Of a stretch of 48,811 bases of DNA, positions 36,058-44,605 are shown one piece after another. The notes below the pieces were generated by a model. It had not been told where the DNA came from. It saw only the letters and a list, made by a program, of their open reading frames with translations, and did not search any database. The stretch is from Mycobacterium sp. ACS4054. GTDB lineage: Bacteria; Actinomycetota; Actinomycetes; Mycobacteriales; Mycobacteriaceae. Location of the stretch: contig NZ_LZHV01000028.1 in the NCBI RefSeq assembly GCF_001667275.1, positions 1 to 48,811 of the forward strand, read 5' to 3'. The position numbers and the translations under genes were made by a program. Positions within the stretch are counted from its first letter, which is position 1. Every line of letters begins with the position of its first letter.

Positions 36058-36063
36058 GGCCAG

Positions 36064-37269
36064 GTGCGGTCGGTCCAAGAACATCAGCGCGTCGTCGCCG
36101 AACTGATCCGTTCCCGGCCGGCGGCCACCGCGGCGCTGGCGGTGGCGCAGGGCCTGGCCCTGGCCGACGACGTGGTCGCCCGGCTGGCGCTGCCGGTCTT
36201 CGACAACTCCGCGATGGACGGCTACGCGGTGCGCGCCGAGGACATCTCCGGCGCCACCCCCGAGCATCCGGTGGTGCTCAAGGTCGCCGAGGACATTCCC
36301 GCCGGGCGCACCGACGAGTTGACGCTGCAACCGAATACCGCGCACCGCATCATGACCGGCGCGCCGCTGCCGGCCGGGGCGACGGCCGTGGTGCCGGTCG
36401 AGGACACCGACGGCGGGGTGGACGTGGTGTCGATCCGCGCGGCGCGCGAGCCCGGCAAGCACATCCGGCGCGCGGGCGAGGACGTCGCCCCCGGCACCAC
36501 GGTGCTGCGGCGCGGCCAGGTGGTGACGCCGGCCGTGCTCGGCCTGGCGGCGGCGCTGGGAATGGCCGAGCTGCCGGTGCTGCCCCGCCAGCGGGTGCTG
36601 GTGATATCGACGGGGTCGGAGCTGGTGACGCCGGGCGATCCGCTGCGGCCGGGGCAGATCTACGAGTCGAATTCGATCATGCTGGCCGGCGCCGTCCGCG
36701 ACGCCGGGGCCGACGTGATCGCGGTGGCGACCGCCGAAGACGATGTCGCACAGTTCAGTTCGCTCATCGACGAGTACGCCGGCGAGGCGGACCTGATCAT
36801 CACCAGCGGCGGGGTCAGCGCCGGCGCCTACGAGGTCGTCAAGGACGCCTTCGGCCGCGAGGGCGACCAGGGCGTCGAGTTCGTCAAGGTCGCGATGCAG
36901 CCCGGCATGCCGCAGGGCATCGGCCGGGTGGCCGGCGCGACGATCGTCACCCTGCCCGGCAACCCGGTCAGCGCCCTGGTGTCCTTCGAGGTGTTCATCC
37001 GGCCCGCGCTGCGCCGCGCGATGGGCCTGCCGGACGCGGACCGCCCGCACCGGGCCGCGGTGCTCACCGAGTCGTTGACCTCGCCGCGGGGCAAGCGGCA
37101 GTTCCGCCGCGCGGTGCTGGACCGCGCCGCCGGCACGGTCACCAGTTACGGCCCGCCGGCCTCGCACCACCTGCGCTGGCTGGCGTCGGCGAACGCGCTG
37201 CTGGATATCCCCGAGGACGTCGTCGAGGTGCCGGAGGGCACCGAGCTGCAGGTCTGGGATCTCACCTAG
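36064..37269 (+). CDS. moeA2: molybdopterin molybdotransferase MoeA2
   Basis: A 401-aa enzyme (405 in M. tuberculosis) that inserts molybdate into adenylated molybdopterin. The order of motifs is standard: FDNSAMDGYAVRAED near residue 48, RIMTGAPLPAGATAVVPVED near 97, ISTGSEL and YESNSIML near 185-205, TSGGVSAGAYEVVKDAF near 247 and LPGNPVSALVSFEVF near 300. The GTG at 36064 (VRSVQEHQRVVAE) matches the known start and lies six bases after GATAAT. Divergent from VOC-monooxygenase; its stop overlaps the convergent MFS gene stop by four bases. Confidence 0.96.
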   Translation: MRSVQEHQRVVAELIRSRPAATAALAVAQGLALADDVVARLALPVFDNSAMDGYAVRAEDISGATPEHPVVLKVAEDIPAGRTDELTLQPNTAHRIMTGAPLPAGATAVVPVEDTDGGVDVVSIRAAREPGKHIRRAGEDVAPGTTVLRRGQVVTPAVLGLAAALGMAELPVLPRQRVLVISTGSELVTPGDPLRPGQIYESNSIMLAGAVRDAGADVIAVATAEDDVAQFSSLIDEYAGEADLIITSGGVSAGAYEVVKDAFGREGDQGVEFVKVAMQPGMPQGIGRVAGATIVTLPGNPVSALVSFEVFIRPALRRAMGLPDADRPHRAAVLTESLTSPRGKRQFRRAVLDRAAGTVTSYGPPASHHLRWLASANALLDIPEDVVEVPEGTELQVWDLT

Positions 37270-38465
37270 CCGGCGGGGGTGGCCACCTGCCGGTGAAATT
37301 CGTCGGCGCGGTCGAACGCTGCCGCGCAGCGGATGGCCAGGGCGACGATCGTCATCAGCACCGGGATCGTCACCAGGGCCGCCGACAGCCCGACCCGATC
37401 GGCCAGGTGGCCGATCAGCGGCGGCCCCAGCAGGTAGCCCAGCCAGCCCGTCGCCGCAACGATGGCGATGGCCGAGCCCGCCCCGCCGGCGCCATAGGCG
37501 GCGCTGAACGCGGTCGGCACCAGCAGCGCGACGCCGACCCCCAAACAGGCGAAACCGGCAACGCTGACAACGGGATTGGCGGCCACCAGCGTCACCCCCA
37601 TGCCCGCCGCCGCGAACAGCGCGAGCACCGGCAGCAGCCGACGGGCCGAGACCCGCGCGTGCAGGCGTATCGCGCCCAGTCGGGTGACGACCATGGTCAG
37701 CGTGTAGGCCGCGTAGCTGAGCGCGGCGATCCCCGGGCCGGCGCCGACGACATTGCGCAGGTAATTGGCCGACCAGTCGGTGGCGGCGCCCTCGCACAGG
37801 AAGGACACGAAGGCCACCGCCGCCAGGATCGCCACGGTCGGCGTCAACCAGGACCGCTTGGACCGCTCTTGGGGTGACACCCCGGCCGCCGAGTCCGGGA
37901 TCAGCCCACGCGCCAGCACGCCGACGACGATCAACACCACCAACCCGACCGCCGCCAATTGGGGCGTCAGGCCGATGCCCGCGGCCACGCATCCCGCGCC
38001 GATCAGGGCGCCCAGCAGCGCGCCCAGGCTCCACATGCCGTGGAAGCGGGCCATGATCGGGGCCCGGGCCAGCCGCTCGACCGTGCCGGCCTGGGTGTTC
38101 ATCGCGACGTCCAGCCCGCCCTGGAATAGCCCCCACACCGCAAGCCCCGCAAACAGCGCCGCCCCGGACCGCGCCAGCCCCACCGTCGTCCCCGCCAGCG
38201 CGTAGCCGGCGGCCGTCGCGGGAATCAGCCGGTGGCTGCCCCAGCGCGGCAGCGCCCAATGGCTGAGCAGCGTGGCCACGACCGAGCCCAGCGGCGCCCC
38301 GAACAGCGCCGTCCCCAGCGCCGCGTCGGACAGGCCGAGCTCGGCCTTGACGGACGGAATGTGGGCGGCCCACGAGGAGAATCCCACGGCGTGGGCGATG
38401 AACACGGCGGTGACGGCGACCTTCGCGCCGCGCAGTCGCGGCGCCCACTCGTCAATCGGTTGCAT
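37266..38465 (-). CDS. MFS transporter
   Basis: A 399-aa major facilitator permease. About twelve hydrophobic segments are visible, starting with VAVTAVFIAHAVGFSSWA; the first loop after TM2 has LSHWALPRWGSHR, and the mid-protein cytoplasmic loop is SAAGVSPQERSKRSW. The closest resemblance is to sugar-efflux or fucose-permease-like MFS proteins without obvious substrate residues. The ATG at 38465 (MQPIDEWAPRLRG) is the natural start; the longer frame overlaps the psd promoter. No MFS gene is recalled between moeA2 and psd in H37Rv. Confidence 0.88.
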   Translation of the reverse strand: MQPIDEWAPRLRGAKVAVTAVFIAHAVGFSSWAAHIPSVKAELGLSDAALGTALFGAPLGSVVATLLSHWALPRWGSHRLIPATAAGYALAGTTVGLARSGAALFAGLAVWGLFQGGLDVAMNTQAGTVERLARAPIMARFHGMWSLGALLGALIGAGCVAAGIGLTPQLAAVGLVVLIVVGVLARGLIPDSAAGVSPQERSKRSWLTPTVAILAAVAFVSFLCEGAATDWSANYLRNVVGAGPGIAALSYAAYTLTMVVTRLGAIRLHARVSARRLLPVLALFAAAGMGVTLVAANPVVSVAGFACLGVGVALLVPTAFSAAYGAGGAGSAIAIVAATGWLGYLLGPPLIGHLADRVGLSAALVTIPVLMTIVALAIRCAAAFDRADEFHRQVATPAG

Positions 38466-38518
38466 GTCGAAGGTGGGCGTTCCCCGTGCGGGCCCGAACC
38501 AACCGGCCACGGCTTTCG

Positions 38519-38524
38519 TAAGAT
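38519..38524 (+). promoter_or_regulatory. -10 element for the psd-pssA-ATPase operon
   Basis: TAAGAT ends six bases before the psd GTG at 38531, consistent with a leaderless first gene for the three-gene operon. Confidence 0.6.
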
Positions 38525-38530
38525 GGCCGC

Positions 38531-39253
38531 GTGGCACGACGCCCCCGCCCAATCGGCCCCACGGCCGAGGAGCCAACGTTCAGCCCGCAGCACGCGTTGG
38601 AGTTGGTGCGGGCAACCGTTCCGCCGGTCCACCCCGCCGGCCGCCCGTTCATCGCGGGCGGGCTGGCGGTGGCGCTCGCCGGCCGCAAGCACCGGTGGAT
38701 TCGGCGGGCCGGCCTGCTGGCGGCGGGCGCCTGCGCCGGGTTCTTTCGCCACCCGCCCCGGGTGCCGCCGAACCGGCCGGGCGCGATCGTGGCCCCCGCC
38801 GACGGGGTGGTCTGCGTGATCGATTCCGCCGCCCCGCCCGCCGAACTCGGCATGGGTGACGCGCCGTTGCCGCGGGTGAGCATCTTCCTGTCGCTGCTGG
38901 ACGCCCACGTCCAGCGCGCGCCGGTGAGCGGCGAGGTGATCGCCATGCAGCACCGGCCCGGCCGCTTCGGCTCGGCCGATCTGGCGGCGGCCAGCACCGA
39001 GAACGAGCGCACCAGCCTCCGGATCCGGACGCCCGCGGGCGCGGAGGTGGTGGCGGTGCAGGTCGCGGGGCTGCTGGCGCGGCGCATCATCTGCGACGCG
39101 CGTGTCGGGGACAAGCTCACCATCGGCGACACCTACGGGCTGATCCGGTTCGGCTCCCGGCTCGACACCTACCTGCCGCCGGGCGCCGAACCGCTGGTCT
39201 TTCAGGGCCAGCGGGCGATCGCGGGCGAGACCGTGCTGGCCGAGCTGTCATGA
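38531..39253 (+). CDS. psd: phosphatidylserine decarboxylase Psd
   Basis: A 240-aa membrane-associated proenzyme (about 231 in M. tuberculosis) that makes phosphatidylethanolamine from phosphatidylserine. A hydrophobic segment is near residues 55-72 ([12 protein letters not shown]), then [32 protein letters not shown] with the catalytic Asp/His region, and ENERTSL. The self-cleavage site is the GS in [15 protein letters not shown] near residue 210, whose serine becomes the pyruvoyl group. The GTG start is fixed by the -10 upstream. The stop overlaps the pssA start by ATGA. Confidence 0.95.
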   Translation: MARRPRPIGPTAEEPTFSPQHALELVRATVPPVHPAGRPFIAGGLAVALAGRKHRWIRRAGLLAAGACAGFFRHPPRVPPNRPGAIVAPADGVVCVIDSAAPPAELGMGDAPLPRVSIFLSLLDAHVQRAPVSGEVIAMQHRPGRFGSADLAAASTENERTSLRIRTPAGAEVVAVQVAGLLARRIICDARVGDKLTIGDTYGLIRFGSRLDTYLPPGAEPLVFQGQRAIAGETVLAELS

Positions 39254-40113
39254 TCAGCAAGCCGCGCGGCAGGCCGTCGGTCAACCTGCAGATCCTGCCC
39301 AGCGCGATGACCGTGCTCTCCATCTGCGCGGGCCTGACCTCGATCCGGTTCGCCCTCGAGCACCAGCCGAAGGCGGCGATGGCGTTGATCGCCGCGGCCG
39401 CCATCCTCGACGGGCTGGACGGGCGGGTGGCCCGCATCCTGGATGCCCAGTCGCGGATGGGCGAGGAGATCGACTCGCTGGCCGACGCGGTGAACTTCGG
39501 CGTCACACCGGCGATCGTGCTCTACGTGACGATGCTGACCAAGTCGCCGGCCGGCTGGGTGGTGATCCTGCTCTACGCCGTCTGCGTGGTGTTGCGGCTG
39601 GCGCGCTACAACGCGCTGCAGAACGACGGCAGCCAGCCCGCCTACACCCACGAGTTCTTCGTCGGCATGCCGGCGCCGGCCGGCGCGGTGTCGATGATCG
39701 GGCTGATCGGGCTCAAACTGCAGTTCGGGGAGGGCTGGTGGACGTCGACGACGTTCCTGTGCATCTGGATCACCGGGACGTCGATGCTGATGATCAGCAA
39801 GATCCCGATGCGCAAGATGCACGCCGCGGCGGTGCCCCCCAGCTGGGCCGCGCCGCTGCTGGCGCTGCTGGCGATCTGCGCGGCCGCGGCGGTGCTGGCG
39901 CCCTACGTCCTGATCTGGGTCATCATCATCGCCTACCTGTGCCACGTGCCGTTCGCGGTCCGCAACCAGCGCTGGCTGGCCGCGCACCCCGAGGCGTGGT
40001 CCGAGGAACCCAAGCAGCGCCGCGCCGCGCGACGCGCGACCCGCCGGGCGCAGCCGAACCGCCGGTCCATGGCGCGGCTCGGCCTGCGCAAGCCGGGCGG
40101 GCGCCTGCCATGA
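39250..40113 (+). CDS. pssA: CDP-diacylglycerol-serine O-phosphatidyltransferase PssA
   Basis: A 287-aa integral membrane enzyme that makes phosphatidylserine from CDP-diacylglycerol and serine, feeding Psd. The CDP-alcohol phosphotransferase signature DG-x2-GRVAR-x8-G-x3-D-x3-D is seen in [16 protein letters not shown] followed by GEEIDSLAD (residues about 55-83). About seven hydrophobic segments follow, and the C-terminus is very basic ([19 protein letters not shown]). Start and stop both overlap neighbours by ATGA, which argues for tight coupling with psd and the AAA ATPase. Confidence 0.96.
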   Translation: MISKPRGRPSVNLQILPSAMTVLSICAGLTSIRFALEHQPKAAMALIAAAAILDGLDGRVARILDAQSRMGEEIDSLADAVNFGVTPAIVLYVTMLTKSPAGWVVILLYAVCVVLRLARYNALQNDGSQPAYTHEFFVGMPAPAGAVSMIGLIGLKLQFGEGWWTSTTFLCIWITGTSMLMISKIPMRKMHAAAVPPSWAAPLLALLAICAAAAVLAPYVLIWVIIIAYLCHVPFAVRNQRWLAAHPEAWSEEPKQRRAARRATRRAQPNRRSMARLGLRKPGGRLP

Positions 40114-42290
40114 GCCGGCCGGGCGAGGATGCGCCCCGTCAGCTCACGCTCACCGCGCGGTTGAACACCTCCGCCGTGGACTCGCGCCGCGGGGTCGTTC
40201 GCTTGCATCCGAGCGCCATTGCCGCGCTTGGCATTCGGGAGTGGGACGCGGTGGCGCTGACCGGCTCGCGGACCACCGCGGCGGTGGCGGGCCTGGCCGG
40301 AGCGGACACGCCGGTGAGCACCGTGCTGCTCGACGACGTGACGCTGTCCAACGCCGGGCTGCGCGAGGGCACCGCGGTGATCGTCGGCGCGGTCACCGTC
40401 TACGGCGCCCGGTCGGTGACGCTGTCCGGCTCGTCGCTCGCCAGCCAGTCGATCGCCCCGGTCACCCTGCGGCAGGCCCTGCTCGGCAAGGTGCTGACCG
40501 TCGGCGACGCCGTCTCGCTGCTGCCCCGCGACCTGGGCCCGCCGTTCTCGACGTCGGCCGCCGCCCGCGCGCTGGCCGCCTCGGTCGGCATCAGCTGGAC
40601 CTCGGAGCTGCTGACCGTCACCGGCGTGGATCCGCAGGGACCCGTTAGCGTGCAACCGAATTCGCTGGTCTCCTGGGGAGTGGGCGTCCCGTCGGGCACC
40701 GGGACGTCGTCGCCCGTATCGATCGAGGTCACCACGCCGGACACGGTGGTCGAGGAACTCAAGGGCTCGCAGCCGCAGGCCGCCAAGCTCACCGAATGGC
40801 TCAAGCTCGCGCTCGACGAGCCGCACCTGCTCAAGACCCTGGGCGCCGGCGCCAACCTCGGCGTGCTGGTGTCGGGCCCGGCCGGCGTCGGCAAGGTGAC
40901 GCTGGTGCGCGCGGTGTGCGCGGGCCGCCGGCTGGTGAACCTGGACGGCCCGGAGGTGGGCGCGCTGGCGCCGGAAGACCGGCTCAAGGTCGTCGCTTCG
41001 GCGGTGCGGGCCGTCCGCGACGGCGGCGGCGTCCTGTTGATCACCGACGTGGACGCGCTGCTGCCGGCCACCCCCGAGCCGGTGGCCGCCCTGATCCTGG
41101 GCGAGCTGCGCACCGCGGTGGCCACCGAGGGCGTCGCCCTGATCGCCACCTCCGCGCGGCCGGACCAGCTCGACGCCCGGCTGCGCGCGCCGGACCTGTG
41201 CGACCGGGAGCTGAGCCTGCCGCTGCCCGACGCCGGGACCCGCAAGGCGCTGCTGGAGTCACTGCTGAAATCGGTGCCCGCCGGTGTGCTCGATCTCGAT
41301 GAGATCGCCGCGCGCACACCGGGTTTCGTGGTGGCCGACCTGGCCGCGCTGCTGCGCGAGGCGGCGCTGCGCGCGGCGTCGCGGGCCAGCTCCGACGGCC
41401 GGCCGCCGGAGCTGAACCAGGAGGACCTCGTCGGTGCCCTGACGGTCATCCGGCCGCTGTCCCGTTCCGCCAGCGAGGAAGTGGCCGTCGGCAACATCAC
41501 CCTGGACGACGTCGGCGACATGGCCGAGGCCCGGCAGTCGTTGACCGAGGCCGTGTTGTGGCCGCTGCAGCACCCGGACACCTTCGCCCGGTTGGGGGTC
41601 GACCCGCCCCGCGGGGTGCTGCTGTACGGGCCGCCCGGCTGCGGCAAGACCTTCGTGGTGCGCGCGCTGGCCAGCACCGGTCAGCTGTCCGTGCACGCGG
41701 TCAAGGGATCCGAGCTGATGGACAAGTGGGTGGGCAGCTCCGAAAAGGCCGTCCGCGAACTGTTTCGGCGCGCCCGCGACTCCGCCCCCTCGCTGGTGTT
41801 CCTCGACGAGATCGACGCGCTGGCGCCCCGGCGCGGGCAGAGCTTCGACTCGGGCGTGACCGATCGGGTGGTGGCCGCGCTGCTCACCGAGCTCGACGGC
41901 GTCAACCCGCTGCGCGACGTCGTCGTGCTGGGCGCCACCAACCGGCCGGACCTGATCGACCCGGCGCTGCTGCGCCCTGGCCGCCTCGAGCGGCGGGTGT
42001 TCATCGAACCGCCCGACGCGGCCGCGCGCCGCGAAATACTGCGCACCGCAGGCAAATCCGTGCCGCTCAGCGACGACGTCGACCTGGACGAGGTGGCCGC
42101 CGGGCTCGATGGCTACAGCGCCGCCGACTGCGTGGCGCTGCTGCGGGAGGCGGCCCTGACCGCGATGCGGCGGTCCATCGACGCCACCGACGTGACGGCC
42201 GCCGACATCGCCGCGGCGCGCCAAATCGTGCGCCCCTCATTGGATCCCATGCAGGTGGAGTCGCTACGGGCCTTCGCCAAAGCTCCGTAG
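40110..42290 (+). CDS. Cdc48-like AAA+ ATPase (Rv0435c-like)
   Basis: A 726-aa protein (728 in Rv0435c). Residues 1-200 hold the double-psi barrel/Cdc48 N-type substrate domain (LTARLNTSAVDSRRGVVRLH). The first AAA domain has GPAGVGKVTL at about 256-265 and LLITDVDAL at 309-317: the Walker A lacks the Ser/Thr after lysine and the Walker B has Val in place of the catalytic glutamate, so it is probably not a working ATPase. The second domain is intact: GPPGCGKT at 507-514, LVFLDEIDAL with D566/E567, and GATNRPDLIDPALLRPGRLERR carrying arginine fingers. It likely unfolds proteins; the link to pssA by an ATGA overlap suggests membrane or lipid-enzyme clients. Its 3' end overlaps the convergent tetR by 27 bp. 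Confidence 0.93.
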   Translation: MSRPGEDAPRQLTLTARLNTSAVDSRRGVVRLHPSAIAALGIREWDAVALTGSRTTAAVAGLAGADTPVSTVLLDDVTLSNAGLREGTAVIVGAVTVYGARSVTLSGSSLASQSIAPVTLRQALLGKVLTVGDAVSLLPRDLGPPFSTSAAARALAASVGISWTSELLTVTGVDPQGPVSVQPNSLVSWGVGVPSGTGTSSPVSIEVTTPDTVVEELKGSQPQAAKLTEWLKLALDEPHLLKTLGAGANLGVLVSGPAGVGKVTLVRAVCAGRRLVNLDGPEVGALAPEDRLKVVASAVRAVRDGGGVLLITDVDALLPATPEPVAALILGELRTAVATEGVALIATSARPDQLDARLRAPDLCDRELSLPLPDAGTRKALLESLLKSVPAGVLDLDEIAARTPGFVVADLAALLREAALRAASRASSDGRPPELNQEDLVGALTVIRPLSRSASEEVAVGNITLDDVGDMAEARQSLTEAVLWPLQHPDTFARLGVDPPRGVLLYGPPGCGKTFVVRALASTGQLSVHAVKGSELMDKWVGSSEKAVRELFRRARDSAPSLVFLDEIDALAPRRGQSFDSGVTDRVVAALLTELDGVNPLRDVVVLGATNRPDLIDPALLRPGRLERRVFIEPPDAAARREILRTAGKSVPLSDDVDLDEVAAGLDGYSAADCVALLREAALTAMRRSIDATDVTAADIAAARQIVRPSLDPMQVESLRAFAKAP

Positions 42291-42872
42291 CACGGCCAGC
42301 GCCGAGGCCGCGACGTCTTTTTCCAGCCAGGACGGCATCGGGTCGTCGTGGGCGTGGCGGCGCACCACGGCGTAGGGCAGGTCCGCGACCGCTCGCGCGA
42401 CGGCGTCCACCGACCGCGGCCTGCTGTTCCCGTACAGCTGCCGCGCCAGCACCGCGAGGCGCTCGGTCAACGGGGCGTTCATCGCGGCCAGGGTTTCCCG
42501 GAATGAGGCGTCGGGTTCGTCGTCGAGCAGGTCGCTTGGCCGGATCGTCAGCAGCAGGCGGGCGTCCTCGGGCAGCTCGCGCGCGAATCTGACGGCCGAC
42601 ACCGCCATCGCTATCGCCGTTTCCATGGCGGTGTCCGCCGCCGTCGCGGCGTCAGCGGCCAGCGCCCGCGCCTGGAAGCGTTCGAGCGCGCGCAGCCAGG
42701 CCGCCGTCAGGATGCCGTCCCGGTTGCCGAACCGGTGATACAGCGTGCCCGCCGGGGCGCCGCTGGCCTTGGCGATGGCCGCGACGCTGGCCGCGCGCGG
42801 CCCGCCGTCGAGCACCAGCGTCCGGGCTGCGTCGAGGATCACATCGGTTTCATGCTTCCGCGGAGGGGCCAT
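42264..42872 (-). CDS. TetR family transcriptional regulator
   Basis: A 202-aa regulator. The helix-turn-helix is residues about 26-65: RAASVAAIAKASGAPAGTLY and HRFGNRDGILTAAWLRAL. The C-terminal domain has no recognised ligand signature. The ATG at 42872 is divergent from the SRPBCC/DUF2867 gene with only 21 bp between start codons, so it almost certainly controls that gene and itself. Its 3' end overlaps the ATPase gene by 27 bp. No counterpart recalled at this place in H37Rv. Confidence 0.9.
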   Translation of the reverse strand: MAPPRKHETDVILDAARTLVLDGGPRAASVAAIAKASGAPAGTLYHRFGNRDGILTAAWLRALERFQARALAADAATAADTAMETAIAMAVSAVRFARELPEDARLLLTIRPSDLLDDEPDASFRETLAAMNAPLTERLAVLARQLYGNSRPRSVDAVARAVADLPYAVVRRHAHDDPMPSWLEKDVAASALAVLRSFGEGP

Positions 42873-42893
42873 AATCTAGTACATTCCTTCTAT
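42873..42893. promoter_or_regulatory. 21-bp divergent promoter between tetR and SRPBCC/DUF2867 gene
   Basis: This AT-rich gap contains TACATT (42880-42885), eight bases before the ATG at 42894, a near-leaderless -10. TTCC (42884-42887) and GGAA (42896-42899) pair weakly across the start codon. The -35 region of each promoter must lie inside the other gene, so the promoters overlap heavily. Confidence 0.45.
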
Positions 42894-43679
42894 ATGGAAC
42901 GATTACCCTATATCGATGAGCATGCCATAACCGTCGACGCGGAGCGCGCGGACACGTGGTCCGCGCTGCTGCGGGTGCTGTGCCGGGACCCGGGCGACCC
43001 GTCGACCGTGCCGCCCGGCTTCGTGCTGGACGAGGCGCGACCGCCGGCGCGGTTCGCGCTGAAGGGCCGGCACCCGTTCGCGGTGTACCGCTGGGTGTTC
43101 GAGCTGGACGACGATCCGGCGGGCGGCACCCGGGTGCGCGCGGCCACCTGGGCGGCCTTCCCCGGCCTGCACGGGACGATCTACCGGGCGCTGGTCATCG
43201 GCAGCGGCGGGCACCGCGTGGTGGTCCGCCGGACGCTGAAACACATCGCGGCGGCCGCCGAGCGGGCCGACTACACCGACGTGTTCGAAGTGCCGCTCCC
43301 GCAAGGGGATTCGCGCGGCGCCGAGCAGATGTTCCGCGACGCCCTGGGGCACGCCCCGGGCGGGGGCATCGTGCCGTGGATCCACCGCCACGTGCTGAGG
43401 TTCGACCTCGGGCCGGGCTCGTCGCCCGATCACCCCATCGGCTGGACGATCGTGCGGTCGGAGCACGACGAACTCGTGCTGCGCGCGCGGGGGCCACTGA
43501 TGGACGGCGAGCTGACGCTGCGCCGCGAGGACGATCGGCGGGCCGCCCTCACCACCCGCGTGCGCTACCGCCGCCGGCTCACCGCCCGAGCCGTCTGGAC
43601 GGTCGTCGGCCCGCTGCATCGGGTGGTGGCGCCGCGGCTGATGGCCCGCGCGGCGGTGTGGCAGCCTATACCGGCATGA
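42894..43679 (+). CDS. two-part SRPBCC-like plus DUF2867-like protein
   Basis: A 261-aa protein in two parts. Residues about 1-120 look like an SRPBCC/START-type ligand-binding half (IDEHAITVDAERADTWSALL, FALKGRHPFAVYRWVFEL, GTRVRAATWAAFPG). Residues about 125-261 look like a DUF2867-type half (DYTDVFEVPLPQG, then GPLMDGELTLRREDDRRAAL). The role is unknown, but a lipid or ketone ligand is possible. The ATG is 21 bp from the divergent tetR start. The stop overlaps the SDR start by ATGA, so the two are co-translated. Confidence 0.8.
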   Translation: MERLPYIDEHAITVDAERADTWSALLRVLCRDPGDPSTVPPGFVLDEARPPARFALKGRHPFAVYRWVFELDDDPAGGTRVRAATWAAFPGLHGTIYRALVIGSGGHRVVVRRTLKHIAAAAERADYTDVFEVPLPQGDSRGAEQMFRDALGHAPGGGIVPWIHRHVLRFDLGPGSSPDHPIGWTIVRSEHDELVLRARGPLMDGELTLRREDDRRAALTTRVRYRRRLTARAVWTVVGPLHRVVAPRLMARAAVWQPIPA

Positions 43680-44605
43680 CCGAGGATCCGACCGCGCTGC
43701 AGATCGTCGACGGAGTCGACTTGTCCGGCAAGGTCTGTGTGATCACCGGCGCGTCCTCCGGGCTGGGGCGCGAGTCGGCGCGGGCGCTGGCGGCGGCCGG
43801 CGCGCATGTCGTCCTGGCCGCCCGCGACGCCGAGGCGTTGGAGGCGACCGCCCGTTGGATCGCGGCCGAGGTGCCCGGCGCGGTCACGTCCCGGGTGCGG
43901 CTTGACCTCACCGCGCTGACCGCGGTGCGCGCGGCGGCCGGCGCGATTCGCGAGATCGCCCCGGCCATCGACGTCTTGATGAACAACGCCGGTGTCATGT
44001 TCACGCCGTTCGGCAGGACGCGCGACGGCTTCGAAATGCAGCTGGGCACAAACCATTTCGGGCACTTCGAACTCACCCGGCTGCTCGTCCCGCAACTGGC
44101 CGCCGCCGGCGGGGCCCGGATCGTCAACCTGTCGTCCGGCGGTCACGTCCTGGGCGACGTCGACTTCGACGACCCCAATTGGGAGCGCCACCCGTACGAC
44201 AAGTTCGTCGCGTACGGCGCGTCGAAGACGGCGAACATCCTGCACGCCGTCGAGGCCGACCGGCGGCTGCGCGATCGCGGAATCCGCGCCTACGCCGTGC
44301 ATCCCGGCACCGTGGCCACCGCGCTCGCGCGGCACATGTCGCGGGCGGACTTCTCCCAGCTGCGCGAGCTGGCCGGCGGGTCCCTCGACGTCACGACGCC
44401 AGAGCGCGGCGCGGCCACCCAGGTGTGGGCGGCGGTCAGCCCGGAGCTGACCGACCGGGGCGGGCTCTACCTCGAAGACTGCCGCGTCAGCGAACGGGCG
44501 GCCCCCTACGCCCGCGACGGGCAGCGCGCGGCGCGGTGGTGGGAGCTCTCCGAGCAGCTCACGGATCGGGCAGCGCGGTCCACTCCTCCGACAGTCGCGA
44601 CGTGA
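43676..44605 (+). CDS. retinol-dehydrogenase-type SDR
   Basis: A 309-aa SDR. TGASSGLGRESARALA near residue 25 is the cofactor motif; DVLMNNAGVMFTPFG near 100; catalytic serine in NLSSGGHVLG near 147 and YGASKTANILH (Tyr, Lys) near 180. It resembles the SDR at 31688 in type (NNAGVM, GTNHFGHF) but is a separate paralogue. It is joined to the SRPBCC/DUF2867 gene by an ATGA overlap and probably controlled by the divergent TetR. Its 3' end overlaps the convergent enoyl-CoA hydratase gene by 47 bp. Confidence 0.9.
   Translation: MTEDPTALQIVDGVDLSGKVCVITGASSGLGRESARALAAAGAHVVLAARDAEALEATARWIAAEVPGAVTSRVRLDLTALTAVRAAAGAIREIAPAIDVLMNNAGVMFTPFGRTRDGFEMQLGTNHFGHFELTRLLVPQLAAAGGARIVNLSSGGHVLGDVDFDDPNWERHPYDKFVAYGASKTANILHAVEADRRLRDRGIRAYAVHPGTVATALARHMSRADFSQLRELAGGSLDVTTPERGAATQVWAAVSPELTDRGGLYLEDCRVSERAAPYARDGQRAARWWELSEQLTDRAARSTPPTVAT

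Noticed and set aside
36013..38448. Extension of the VOC frame to a 969-codon minus-strand protein
   Set aside because: The part right of 36012 is antisense to moeA2 and out of frame with the MFS gene; the VOC gene begins at the GTG set by its -10 element.
42250..42300. Overlap of AAA ATPase and tetR 3' ends as evidence for frameshift
   Set aside because: Both reading frames end naturally with family-like C-termini; convergent overlaps of this size are common here.
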